A DNA stretch of 64,000 nt from Lysobacter_K koreensis (GTDB lineage: Bacteria; Pseudomonadota; Gammaproteobacteria; Xanthomonadales; Xanthomonadaceae), in assembly GCF_042677045.1 (NCBI RefSeq), contig NZ_JBHTIH010000002.1, positions 186,001 through 250,000 on the forward strand, written 5' to 3'. The notes below the pieces were generated by a model. That model did no database searches. It had not been told where the DNA came from and was given only the letters and a program-made list of their open reading frames with translations. The position numbers and the translations under genes were made by a program. Shown here one piece after another: positions 46,040 through 53,964 of this stretch; within the stretch, counting starts at the first letter, position 1, and every line of letters begins with the position of its first letter.

Positions 46040-47128
46040 ATGCATATCCTGGTGACCGGTGGGGCCGGCTATATCGGTTGCCATACCTGCGTGCAGCTGC
46101 TCGAACGCGGGCACCGGGTGGTGATCGCCGACAGCTTCGTCAACAGCTCGCCGGCGGTTCCTAGGCGTCTGCAGCGGCTAACCGGCACCGCGCCGGTCGT
46201 GCACCGCCTCGACCTGCGCGACAAGACTGCCTTGGCGGCGTTGTTCGCTACCTATCGGTTCGACGCGGTGGTGCACTTCGCAGCCCTCAAGGCGGTGGGC
46301 GAGTCGTGCGCCAAACCCCTGGATTACTTCGACAACAACATCGGCGGCACGATCGCCCTGCTGCAGGCGATGAAGGCGGCCGGGGTGCGGCGGCTGGTGT
46401 CGAGCTCATCGGCCACGGTCTATGGCGACCCCGAATCCGTGCCGGTGCCCGAGCACGCACGGCTGCAGGCCAGCAATCCCTACGGCCGCACCAAGCTGAT
46501 CGCCGAGCAGATGCTGGGCGACCTGTGCCAGGCGGACGACGGCTTCCGGGTCGGCAACCTGCGCTACTTCAACCCGGTCGGCGCGCACCCGTCCGGGTTG
46601 ATCGGCGAGGATCCAGGCGGGATCCCCAACAACCTGATGCCCTACATCTGCCAGGTGGCGGTGGGGCAGCGCGAGCGCCTGCAGGTGTTCGGCGACGACT
46701 ACCCGACCGTCGACGGCACCGGCGTGCGCGACTACCTCCACGTCACCGACCTCGCGCGCGCGCATGTGGATGCGCTCGAGTACCTGCAGCGCGCCGACCG
46801 CAACCTCACCGTCAACCTGGGCACCGGGCGTGGCGTGAGCGTGCTCGAGCTGCTGCGGGCGTTCGAACGCGCATCCGGTCGCGTGGTGCCCTACGAAGTG
46901 GTGGCGCGGCGACCCGGCGACGTGGCCGAGGTCTACGCCGATCCAACGCTGGCCGAACAATTGCTGGGTTGGCGTGCGCAGCTGGATGTCGACGCCATGT
47001 GCCGCGACGCTTGGCGCTGGCAGTCACTCAACCCGCAGGGCTACCGTTCCACCGGAAAGCCGATGCCTGCGCCGAAGCCACGCCGTCGCCGCGCGATGCC
47101 CGAAGCGGTGGTCAGCGCGAGCTTCTAG
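46040..47128 (+). CDS. galE: UDP-glucose 4-epimerase-like protein
   Basis: A 362-residue extended SDR epimerase: ILVTGGAGYIGCHTCVQLL, VVHFAALKAVGES, SSSATVYGDPESVPV, SNPYGRTKLIAE with the YxxxK pair, LRYFNPVGAHPSGLIGEDP and GTGVRDYLHVTDLARAH. All are GalE signatures, so it should interconvert UDP-Glc and UDP-Gal. Compared with E. coli GalE (338 residues), it has a basic C-terminal tail of about 25 residues (KPRRRRAMPEAV). ATG 46040 begins the conserved strand; GAG lies 6 bases upstream. It is divergent from the dehydrogenase gene and marks the end of the EPS locus, supplying galactose donors. Confidence 0.92.
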   Translation: MHILVTGGAGYIGCHTCVQLLERGHRVVIADSFVNSSPAVPRRLQRLTGTAPVVHRLDLRDKTALAALFATYRFDAVVHFAALKAVGESCAKPLDYFDNNIGGTIALLQAMKAAGVRRLVSSSSATVYGDPESVPVPEHARLQASNPYGRTKLIAEQMLGDLCQADDGFRVGNLRYFNPVGAHPSGLIGEDPGGIPNNLMPYICQVAVGQRERLQVFGDDYPTVDGTGVRDYLHVTDLARAHVDALEYLQRADRNLTVNLGTGRGVSVLELLRAFERASGRVVPYEVVARRPGDVAEVYADPTLAEQLLGWRAQLDVDAMCRDAWRWQSLNPQGYRSTGKPMPAPKPRRRRAMPEAVVSASF

Positions 47129-47197
47129 GCGCGAAGCCAGGTCTGCCGGAATGGGCGTGATTCGCGAGCGACCAATGCTGTGGTCGCAAGGTGCCGG

Positions 47198-48040
47198 TCA
47201 GCGTGTCAGCAATTCGGCCAGCGCCGCCGGTTGTTGCATCCAGCTGAAATGATCGGCACGGGCCTGCAGGGCGTGGTCGCCCAGCAAGGTGACCGTCGCG
47301 CGCGAATGCCGCATTTTCGACAGCAGGAACCGCACCGAGGACGCCGGCGCCAGCCAGTCGTTTTCCATGACCACGGCGTGCACGTCGACCGACAATGCGC
47401 CCAGCGCCGCCTCGATGTCGATGCCGATGCCGGCCGCGGCATAGCGTCCGCTGAGTGCGCTGCGCGCCCAGTCGCCGATCAGCCCGCGCGACTCCTCGCC
47501 GCCGAAGCCCAGTCGTCGGCCCGGCAACCTTCCGAGTCGATCGGCGAGCCACGGCAGGAACCGGTAAGCCAGCGGCAAGCCGTAACGCACGGGCGCCGGG
47601 AAAGCGCGCCAGTAGGGCGCGCCGCTGGCGACCAGCCACAGGTGCTGGGCCACGTTCGGGGCGAGTGCCAGCCGGCAGCACGCCAGCTGCCCGCCCAGGC
47701 TATGACCGCCGAAGGTCAGGTCTAGACGCGGCAGGCGTGCGGCGATCGCGGCCTCGCTGCATGGCAGGTCGTGGATGAGCAGTTCACGGTAGCCCCAGTC
47801 GCTGGCCCGGCCCGGTCGCAGAATGCTGGAGCCGTTGCCGCGCCACTCGTGCACGAACACGGCGGTGCCGCGCGCCGCGAGCGCATCGGCAAACGGCAGG
47901 TAGTGCTTCGCGGCGACCCCCAGGGCGGGCATCCACAGCAACGCGGCCTGCGGTTGAGCGGGAATGCGGGCGAGCAGCTGCCAGCGGTGTCCGTCCTCCG
48001 CCTGCAGCGGCAGTGCGTCGCTGGAAACGCGCTCATCCAC
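47198..48040 (-). CDS. Alpha/beta-fold hydrolase
   Basis: A 280-residue alpha/beta hydrolase with a canonical elbow GGHSLGG (Ser114), an oxyanion-side segment VFVHEWRGNGSS, and DHFSW near the C-terminus for the catalytic His. The GTG start at 48040 overlaps the thiD gene by 8 bases, so the two are co-expressed, although no tie to thiamine synthesis is known for this family. The substrate is unknown. It is the last gene of the minus-strand gcvR-bcp-phoH-thiD unit. Confidence 0.8.
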   Translation of the reverse strand: MDERVSSDALPLQAEDGHRWQLLARIPAQPQAALLWMPALGVAAKHYLPFADALAARGTAVFVHEWRGNGSSILRPGRASDWGYRELLIHDLPCSEAAIAARLPRLDLTFGGHSLGGQLACCRLALAPNVAQHLWLVASGAPYWRAFPAPVRYGLPLAYRFLPWLADRLGRLPGRRLGFGGEESRGLIGDWARSALSGRYAAAGIGIDIEAALGALSVDVHAVVMENDWLAPASSVRFLLSKMRHSRATVTLLGDHALQARADHFSWMQQPAALAELLTR

Positions 48041-48842
48041 GCGGCGCGGCCCCGAAATGGTCGAGCACCACCACGTTGCCGCGACCGGGCTTGTAGCCAC
48101 CGCGCAGCGCCGCGTGCACGTAGTCCGCCGCGGCGATGCAGCTGTCGTGCAGCGAGCGGCCCAGGCACAGGTTGGCCGCGACCGCCGACGCCAGCGTGCA
48201 GCCGGTGCCATGCGCCTGCAGCGGCAGGCGCGGGTGGCCGATCTCATGCACGCCATGCTCGTCGGCGACCAGGTCGACCACGTCGCCGCCGCCGGGCAGA
48301 TGCCCGCCCTTGAGCATTACGCCGCGCGCGCCGATCCGTCGCAACGCATCCAGCGCGGCGTGCATCGCAGCGCGGTCGCCGATCGATCGGCCCAGCAGCA
48401 GTTCGGCCTCGGGCAGGTTGGGGGTCAGCAGGGTCGCCAGCGGTAGCAGGCGCTGGCGCAGGGCGTCGAGCGCGTCGGGTTCGAGCAGGCGCGCGCCCGA
48501 GGTCGCCACCATCACAGGGTCCAGCACGATTTGCGCGGGCCGGTGGTGCTCCAGCGCATCGGCGACGGCATGGATCACCTCGGCATTGGCGAGCATGCCC
48601 AGCTTGACCGCGCCGATCGCGAAATCGTCGAAGCAGGCGTCGACCTGCGCGCGCAGGAACGCCACCGGTGGCACCTGCACCGCGGTCACACCGCGGGTGT
48701 GCTGTGCGGTCAGGGCGGCGAGCGCGCTCAGGCCGTGCACGCGGTGCGCGGCGAAGGTCTTGAGGTCGGCCTGGATGCCGGCGCCACCCCCGGAGTCGGA
48801 GCCGGCGATGGTGAGGGCGCACAATGGGCGGAGGTCGGTCAT
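48033..48842 (-). CDS. thiD: Hydroxymethylpyrimidine/phosphomethylpyrimidine kinase
   Basis: A 269-residue ribokinase-fold enzyme that phosphorylates HMP and HMP-P in thiamine synthesis. It shows ALTIAGSDSGGGAGIQADLKTF at the start (split: IAGSDSGGGAGIQAD, then LKTF), AVKLGMLANAEVI, LDPVMVATSG, LTPNLPEAELLLG and the anion-hole HGTGCTLASAVAANL with its catalytic Cys-adjacent Gly-rich loop. ATG 48842 is the family start; an in-frame extension to 48920 is not conserved. No TPP riboswitch is visible in the 99-bp gap upstream, so it is probably transcribed from the preceding genes. Confidence 0.95.
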   Translation of the reverse strand: MTDLRPLCALTIAGSDSGGGAGIQADLKTFAAHRVHGLSALAALTAQHTRGVTAVQVPPVAFLRAQVDACFDDFAIGAVKLGMLANAEVIHAVADALEHHRPAQIVLDPVMVATSGARLLEPDALDALRQRLLPLATLLTPNLPEAELLLGRSIGDRAAMHAALDALRRIGARGVMLKGGHLPGGGDVVDLVADEHGVHEIGHPRLPLQAHGTGCTLASAVAANLCLGRSLHDSCIAAADYVHAALRGGYKPGRGNVVVLDHFGAAPRG

Positions 48843-48941
48843 CGAATGGCTACTCCTTCCCCCGTCAACGGGGGAAGGTAGGGGGCAGGGACGAGGTGGG
48901 GCGGGTGGCATCACGCCCACCCGCCCGGATCGCGGCTGGCG

Positions 48942-50339
48942 CTACAGCACTTCCGAGGCGTAGTCCGCCAGACGCGAGCGTTCGCCGCGGCGCAGGGTGA
49001 TGTGCGCGCTGTGCGCCCAGCCCTTGAAGCGGTCCACCGCGTAGGTCAGGCCCGAGGTGGTCTCGGTCAGGTACGGCGTGTCGATCTGTTCGACGTTGCC
49101 CAGGCACACGATCTTGGTACCGGGACCGGCGCGGGTGATCAGCGTCTTCATCTGCTTCGGCGTGAGGTTCTGCGCCTCATCGAGGATCAGCCAGCGGCTC
49201 AGGAACGTGCGCCCACGCATGAAGTTCATCGAGCGGATCTTGATGCGCGACGCCAGCAGGTCGTTGGTCGCCGCGCGGCCCCAACTGCCGCCATCCTGGT
49301 TGTGGGTCAGTACTTCCAGGTTGTCGGTCAGCGCGCCCATCCACGGCGTCATCTTTTCCTCCTCGGTGCCGGGCAGGAAGCCGATGTCCTCGCCGACGCT
49401 GACCGTGGCCCGGGTCATGATGATCTCGCGGTAGCGCTGCTGGTCCATCGTCTGCGCCAGGCCCGCCGCGAGTGCCAACAGGGTCTTGCCGGTGCCGGCG
49501 GTGCCAAGCAGGGTGACGAAGTCGATCTCCGGGTCCATCAGCGCGTTGAGCGCGAAGTTCTGCTCGCGGTTGCGCGCGGTGATGCCCCATACCGCGTGCT
49601 GGTTGTGGCGGTAGTCGTCGACGATCTGCAGCGTGACCTTGGTGTCGCTGAGCTTGGCGACCTTGAGCTCGGCCTCCTCGTCGCCGGGCAGGTACAGGAA
49701 CTGGTTCGGGTACCAGTCATCCTCGTCGGTGCGCGCGATCTCGTAGTAGGTGCGGCCCTTGTCGGTCCACGAGCGCAGCTCCTTGCCGTGGCGCTGCCAG
49801 AAGTCCTCGGGCAGCGCGGTGGCGCCGGTGTAGAGCAGGCTGAAATCGTCGAGCGCGCGATCGTTCTCGTAGTCCTCCGACACGATCCCGGCGATCGCCG
49901 CCTTGATCCGCAGGTTGATGTCCTTGGAAACGAACACCACCGGCACGCCCGGCTCGGCCTCCTGCAGCGCGAGGATCGCGCCGAGGATCTGGTTGTCGGG
50001 AATGATCGCGCTGAAGCGTTTGCCGGCATCGAACTGTCCGGTCTGGAAGCGCAGCTTGCCGATGCTCGCCGCGCCGCGCAGCTGCAAGCCATTGGGGCGG
50101 TTGAGGGTGATGCCCTCGGCGATCTTGTGGGTGCCCTCGACCTCGATCAGTTCATTGAGGAAGCGGCTGACCTGGCGTGCGTTGCGGCTGGCCTCGGTGG
50201 TGCCTTTCTTGCCGTTGTCGAGCTCTTCGATGACCTGCATCGGCAGGTAGACGTCGTGTTCCTCGAACTTGAACAGCGCGGTCGGGTCGTGCATCAGCAC
50301 ATTGGTGTCGAGCACGTAGATCCGCTTGCTTCTCGTCAT
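48942..50339 (-). CDS. PIN-PhoH family RNA helicase/ribonuclease-like protein
   Basis: A 465-residue two-domain protein: an N-terminal PIN nuclease domain (YVLDTNVLMHDPTALFKF with acidic Asp residues, VIEELDNGKKG, DNQILGAILAL) and a C-terminal PhoH ATPase domain (LLGTAGTGKTLLALAAGL Walker A, RTFLSRWLILDEAQNLTPKQMKTLITRAG given as WLILDEAQNLTP for Walker B). It belongs to the long PhoH-like/YlaK class, whose members unwind and cut RNA in vitro in other bacteria. It is a single-gene fusion without the small antitoxin partner of PhoH2 systems, so a housekeeping RNA role is likelier than a toxin. It is preceded by a 136-bp gap after bcp. Confidence 0.9.
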   Translation of the reverse strand: MTRSKRIYVLDTNVLMHDPTALFKFEEHDVYLPMQVIEELDNGKKGTTEASRNARQVSRFLNELIEVEGTHKIAEGITLNRPNGLQLRGAASIGKLRFQTGQFDAGKRFSAIIPDNQILGAILALQEAEPGVPVVFVSKDINLRIKAAIAGIVSEDYENDRALDDFSLLYTGATALPEDFWQRHGKELRSWTDKGRTYYEIARTDEDDWYPNQFLYLPGDEEAELKVAKLSDTKVTLQIVDDYRHNQHAVWGITARNREQNFALNALMDPEIDFVTLLGTAGTGKTLLALAAGLAQTMDQQRYREIIMTRATVSVGEDIGFLPGTEEEKMTPWMGALTDNLEVLTHNQDGGSWGRAATNDLLASRIKIRSMNFMRGRTFLSRWLILDEAQNLTPKQMKTLITRAGPGTKIVCLGNVEQIDTPYLTETTSGLTYAVDRFKGWAHSAHITLRRGERSRLADYASEVL

Positions 50340-50475
50340 CGCGAGCTCCGGTCAGTGGTGGTGCGACAGGGGTGAACGTCTGGAAATGGCAGGACGAAAG
50401 CGGGGAAGAACTCGCAGCAACAGGCCACCACATTCCCGCGGGGCGGGGTGGTGGGAGCGCGGTTCGTCGGGGTGG

Positions 50476-50952
50476 TCACTGCGTGGTGGCGACCTTGAGC
50501 GCGTCGAGAACGGCTTGGGCATGGCCGGCCACCTTCACCGGGCGCCATGACTGGGCGATGACCCCGCTGGGGTTGACCAGGAAGGTGCTGCGCTCGATGC
50601 CCATGTGCTTGCGGCCGTACAGCGTCTTTTCCTTGATCACCCCGAACGCGTTGCACAAGGCCTCGTCTGCATCGCTGACCAGGTCGAACCCGAAGCCCTG
50701 CTTGCCGCAGAAGTTCTGGTGCGACTTGATCGAATCGCGCGATACGCCCAGCACCGTCGCGCCAAGGCGCTTGAACTTGGGCAGCAGCGCGTTGAAATCG
50801 AGGCCTTCGGTGGTGCAGCCCGGGGTGCTGTCCTTCGGATAGAAGTACAGGGCCAGCCACTGGCCGGCGTAATCGCTGGTACGGGCGGCCGCGCCGCTGG
50901 ACAGCGCGAGCGGCAGGTCGGGAATACGGTCGCCGGTATCGAGTGCGGTCAC
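50476..50952 (-). CDS. bcp: Thioredoxin-dependent thiol peroxidase (bacterioferritin comigratory protein)
   Basis: A 158-residue peroxiredoxin of the BCP/PrxQ type that reduces peroxides. It has YFYPKDSTPGCTTEG with the peroxidatic Cys; the residue five positions on, where PrxQ enzymes often have the resolving Cys, is not Cys (CTTEGLDF). A second Cys occurs in HQNFCGKQGFGF and could resolve in trans or by an alternative path. The GTG start at 50952 has AAGGA 7 bases upstream. It starts 11 bp after gcvR, and the two genes are a common pair in related genomes. Confidence 0.93.
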   Translation of the reverse strand: MTALDTGDRIPDLPLALSSGAAARTSDYAGQWLALYFYPKDSTPGCTTEGLDFNALLPKFKRLGATVLGVSRDSIKSHQNFCGKQGFGFDLVSDADEALCNAFGVIKEKTLYGRKHMGIERSTFLVNPSGVIAQSWRPVKVAGHAQAVLDALKVATTQ

Positions 50953-50963
50953 TTCGCCATCCT

Positions 50964-51524
50964 TCAGAACTTCATCGGGTCCATGATGGCGTCGAGGTTG
51001 AGGTGGTCGCAGAACTCGAGGAAGTCATCGCGCAATGCGGCGATGTGCATGCTCGCCGGCACGCCGATGGTGACCTGTGCGGAGAACATGTCGGCGCCGG
51101 TCTGCATGGCGCGGTAGCGCGAGCAGTGCAGGCTCTCGATGGTGATGCCCTGGCGGTCGAAGAAATCGGCCAGTTGGAACAGGATGCCCGGCTTGTCCGC
51201 CGCCACGACCTCGACGATGTACGGCAGCAGGTTGGATTGCACCTGCTTGGCGCCGGTGCGATACCAGATCAGCTTGAAGCCTTCCTCGCGCTCGAGCCGG
51301 GTCAGCATTGCCTCGAGCTTGGCGATCGCGTCCCAGGAGCCCACCGCCAGCGCGGTCACCGACACGTCGCGGCCGACCGTGGACAGGCGTGCGTCGACCA
51401 GGTTGCAGCCGCTGTCGGCGATGCGGCGCGTCACCGACAGCAGTGGCGACTCCGGATGCGTCGTGTAGGCGTTGATCAGGAGGTGGTTTTCGTTCGGCGA
51501 CGGCCGGGCAGCGGAATCGGTCAA
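50964..51524 (-). CDS. gcvR: Glycine cleavage system repressor-type ACT protein
   Basis: A 186-residue protein with two ACT domains: LLINAYTTHPESPLLSVTRRI...GCNLVDARLSTVG at the N-terminus (shown in part) and YIVEVVAADKPGILFQLADFF...ITIESLHCSRY in the second half. This is the plan of GcvR, which senses glycine and checks GcvA-driven expression of gcv genes in E. coli. TTG 51524 is chosen because family members begin close to TDS-ARPSP-ENHLLINAYT and an AGGCG lies upstream; an ATG at 51608 would add 28 unconserved residues. It is the first gene of the minus-strand bcp/phoH/thiD unit and is divergent from dapA. Confidence 0.85.
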   Translation of the reverse strand: MTDSAARPSPNENHLLINAYTTHPESPLLSVTRRIADSGCNLVDARLSTVGRDVSVTALAVGSWDAIAKLEAMLTRLEREEGFKLIWYRTGAKQVQSNLLPYIVEVVAADKPGILFQLADFFDRQGITIESLHCSRYRAMQTGADMFSAQVTIGVPASMHIAALRDDFLEFCDHLNLDAIMDPMKF

Positions 51525-51752
51525 GGCGGCGCCTGCAAGATGGGGATGTACAGCAATGGAGCCTGACTTTACGGATTTGACTACTCCGAGCACCCAAGGT
51601 GACCGCATCCCCGGTTACTGAACGGCGGCCGCGCATGGAGCGTTGGCTTCGGGGGAGCATACTTGCCCGCGCTTTCACGCCGCAAGTAACATCGGTGCAT
51701 GCGCGGCGCCTGTTGCCGCCCTTCACGCGACTTCCACGCAAAGGCTTCCCAC

Positions 51753-52673
51753 TTGCGACTTTTCGGCAGCATTACCGCGCTGGCGACGCCGTTCAACGCG
51801 TCCGGCGAGATCGATCTCGAAGCGTGGCTGCGCCTGCTGGCGCTGCAACTCGACGGCGGTACCCAGGCGATCGTGGTCGCCGGCTCGACCGGCGAGGCCG
51901 CCGCGCTTTTCGATGTCGAGTTCGACACTTTGCTGCGCAGCGCGGTGGAGTTCGTCGCCGGGCATGCTGGTGACAGGCATGTGCCGGTGCTGGCCGGGAC
52001 CGGCGGCTCCAACACCGCCAAGACCATCGAGTACACCCGTCGCGCCGCGGCGCTGGGCGCGGACGCCGCCTTGGTGGTCACGCCGCCCTACGTGCGACCG
52101 ACCCAGCCCGGCTTGGTGGCGCACTACCGCGCGATAGCCGACGACGGCGCGCTGCCGGTCGTGCTCTACAACGTGCCGGGCCGAACCGGCGGCGACCTGC
52201 TTCCGGAGACGGTTGCCGAACTGGTTTCGCATCCGCGCATCATCGGCATTAAGGAAGCGCGCAGCGAGCCCGAGCGCATGGCCGCGTTGCTCGCCTTCAA
52301 GAGCGAGAACTTCGCGGTGCTCAGCGGCGACGACCCGACCGCGTGCCGGGCGATGCTCGCCGGCGCCGACGGCGTCATCTCGGTCGGCTCGAACGTGTTG
52401 CCGGGGTCTTTCCGGCGCTTGTCCGACCTCGCCCGCGCCGGCAAGGGCGCCGAAGCCCTGGCCTGGGACGCGCAACTGGCCGCGGTCTACGATTTCCTCG
52501 GCGTGGAATCCAACCCGATCCCGGTCAAGGCGCTGCTGTCGCGCCTGGGAATCGGCCACGGCCTGCGGCTGCCGCTGCTGCCGCTGTCCTCCCAACATGC
52601 CGATGCGGCCGCGGCGATCGCCGCGGCCGTACTCGAACTCGAACACGCCTGCCGCGATTCGCTCGCGGCCTGA
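51753..52673 (+). CDS. dapA: 4-Hydroxy-tetrahydrodipicolinate synthase
   Basis: A 306-residue class-I aldolase that condenses pyruvate with aspartate semialdehyde in lysine/diaminopimelate synthesis. It shows GSITALATPFNASGEIDLEAW, AGSTGEAAAL, LYNVPGRTGGDL with the catalytic Tyr, and GIKEARSEPERM with the Schiff-base Lys. TTG 51753 is chosen: AAAGG at 51740-51744 precedes it by 8 bases and the conserved sequence starts right there, whereas the upstream in-frame ATG at 51699 gives a poorly conserved extension. The bamC gene follows after 14 bp, as in E. coli. Confidence 0.92.
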   Translation: MRLFGSITALATPFNASGEIDLEAWLRLLALQLDGGTQAIVVAGSTGEAAALFDVEFDTLLRSAVEFVAGHAGDRHVPVLAGTGGSNTAKTIEYTRRAAALGADAALVVTPPYVRPTQPGLVAHYRAIADDGALPVVLYNVPGRTGGDLLPETVAELVSHPRIIGIKEARSEPERMAALLAFKSENFAVLSGDDPTACRAMLAGADGVISVGSNVLPGSFRRLSDLARAGKGAEALAWDAQLAAVYDFLGVESNPIPVKALLSRLGIGHGLRLPLLPLSSQHADAAAAIAAAVLELEHACRDSLAA

Positions 52674-52687
52674 ACCTGGAGATTCCC

Positions 52688-53245
52688 ATGTCCGTTCCCG
52701 TCCCCGTTTCCTTGCCGCGTGCCGCGGTTGCCGGCCTGCTGGTGGTGGGCCTGCTCGGCGCCAGTGGCTGCAGCTGGTTCCGCAAGGGCGACAAGCTCTA
52801 TGCGCAGAGCGCGGAAAGCCGTCCACTGGAAGTGCCGCCGGACCTCGACCTGCCGCGCAGCGACGGCGCGATGGGAGTGCCGAGCGGTTCGGTCACGGCG
52901 TCTGGCCAAGCGTCCGCCGCGCCTATGGCACCCGCTGCAGCCGCCGGCACCGCGGCCACGCCGGCAAGCTCGACGATCGGCTTCACCACTCCGGGCAGCC
53001 GCGACGAGGTCTTCAACAAGGTCGGCGACGCGCTGGCCAAGGTCGGAGGCGTCAACGTCGCCAGCCGCGCACAGCTGCTCGGTGCGTTCGATGTCAACTA
53101 CGAAGGCAGCAACTTCCTGGTGCGGGTCAGCGCGGCCGACGCCGGTGCCTACGTGTCGGCGGTCGATCCGCGCGGTCTGCCGGCCACCGGCGAGCCGCCG
53201 GCCAAGCTGATCGCCGCACTCAAGGCGGCGATCGGCGGCAACTGA
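52688..53245 (+). CDS. bamC: BamC/NlpB-like lipoprotein, short form
   Basis: A 185-residue lipoprotein with signal peptide and lipobox LGASGC. The segment SAESRPLEVPPDLDLPR after the lipid anchor matches the unstructured N-terminal stretch by which BamC contacts BamD. One folded domain follows (TPGSRDEVFNKVGDALAKVGGV), so it is about half the length of E. coli BamC, which has two helix-grip domains. Position after dapA supports the call. It would belong to the outer-membrane protein assembly machine. ATG 52688 is clear; a terminator follows the stop. Confidence 0.7.
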   Translation: MSVPVPVSLPRAAVAGLLVVGLLGASGCSWFRKGDKLYAQSAESRPLEVPPDLDLPRSDGAMGVPSGSVTASGQASAAPMAPAAAAGTAATPASSTIGFTTPGSRDEVFNKVGDALAKVGGVNVASRAQLLGAFDVNYEGSNFLVRVSAADAGAYVSAVDPRGLPATGEPPAKLIAALKAAIGGN

Positions 53246-53266
53246 GCCGGTTCGACCGCGAACATG

Positions 53267-53297
53267 AAAACGGGCGCCCGAAGCGCCCGTTTTTCTT
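53267..53297 (+). terminator. Rho-independent terminator after dapA-bamC (bidirectional)
   Basis: An 11-bp stem (53267-53277 with 53283-53293, core ACGGGCGC/GCGCCCGT) with a CCGAA loop is flanked by A and T runs. It lies 22 bp past the bamC stop and 30 bp from the converging fdxA stop, so it can serve both. Confidence 0.9.
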
Positions 53298-53327
53298 GGT
53301 GCAATCCAGCCCGTGCGTGGGGGTGGA

Positions 53328-53651
53328 TCAGCGTTCGAGCAACGCCAGCTTGTCGGGCTTGCCTTCCCAGTCCTTCGCATCGGCCGGCGCGTCGATGCGC
53401 GCGGTGATGACCGGCCAGGCCTTGGCCAGCTCGGCGTTCAAGGCCACGAACATCTCCTGGCCGGCCGGCACGTCATCCTCGGGGTAGATCGCGTTGACCG
53501 GGCACTCGGGCTCGCACAGGGTGCAGTCGATGCACTCGTCCGGATCGATCACCAGGAAGTTCGGGCCGACGTGGAAACAGTCCACCGGGCACACCTCGAC
53601 GCAGTCGGTGTACTTGCACTTGATGCAGCTCTCGGTGACGACGAAGGGCAT
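53328..53651 (-). CDS. fdxA: Seven-iron ferredoxin
   Basis: A 107-residue ferredoxin of the FdxA ([3Fe-4S][4Fe-4S]) family. The N-terminal cluster region is CIKCKYTDCVEVCPVDCF, where the extra residues between Cys favour a 3Fe cluster plus one 4Fe ligand, and CIDCTLCEPECPVNAI binds the 4Fe cluster. The C-terminal helical extension (WPVITARIDAPADAKDWEG) is typical of the family. It acts as a soluble electron carrier; its partner is unknown. ATG 53651 is family-typical, and an in-frame extension to 53852 runs back through the tRNA and is not real. Confidence 0.95.
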   Translation of the reverse strand: MPFVVTESCIKCKYTDCVEVCPVDCFHVGPNFLVIDPDECIDCTLCEPECPVNAIYPEDDVPAGQEMFVALNAELAKAWPVITARIDAPADAKDWEGKPDKLALLER

Positions 53652-53748
53652 GGCGGAATCCGTGTGGAATGGGCGATGAAGGCGGTGGCATTCAGTAGTG
53701 TAGCGAGTGCGCCATGGCCGCCCAAGAGCGGGGAGTGCCCTTCGCAGG

Positions 53749-53786
53749 CAAAAAAAAGCCCGCGCATCGCTGCACGGGCTTTTTGC
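53749..53786 (-). terminator. Rho-independent terminator of tRNA-Glu
   Basis: A 10-bp stem (53753-53762 with 53775-53784) with a 12-base loop follows the tRNA on the minus strand and is followed there by a run of eight T (complement of 53751-53758). Confidence 0.85.
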
Positions 53787-53802
53787 GAATGAATCGCGAA
53801 AT

Positions 53803-53878
53803 TGGTGCTCCCAACGAGATTCGAACTCGTGTTTTAGCCTTGAGAGGGCCACGTCCTAGGCCTCTAGACGATGGGAGC
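53803..53878 (-). tRNA. tRNA-Glu (anticodon CUC)
   Basis: The 76-base minus-strand sequence folds as a cloverleaf: acceptor GCTCCCA pairing with TGGGAGC, anticodon stem TGGCC/GGCTA around the loop CTCTCAA (anticodon CTC), and a T arm with GTTCGAATC. Discriminator A and the CCA end are encoded. The D-arm GTCTAGAGGCCTAGGAC is that of tRNA-Glu. It reads the GAG codon, the favoured Glu codon of this GC-rich genome. Confidence 0.96.
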
Positions 53879-53964
53879 AGGGTCCGCGCCGGACTCTCAA
53901 CGTAACGCGGCCTGCTAGTATATGCGGCGCTGTTGCCGTCGGCAATGGTTTCCGCCACATCAAC

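Noticed and set aside
48942..50339. A PhoH2-type toxin-antitoxin system
   Set aside because: The PIN and PhoH domains are fused in the common housekeeping form and no small antitoxin gene precedes it; bcp and gcvR are its upstream neighbours.
53803..53878. The tRNA-Glu gene as an integration site for a genomic island
   Set aside because: No integrase or repeat of the tRNA 3' end is visible, and both sides are conserved housekeeping genes. The EPS/NRPS region lies more than 6 kb away.
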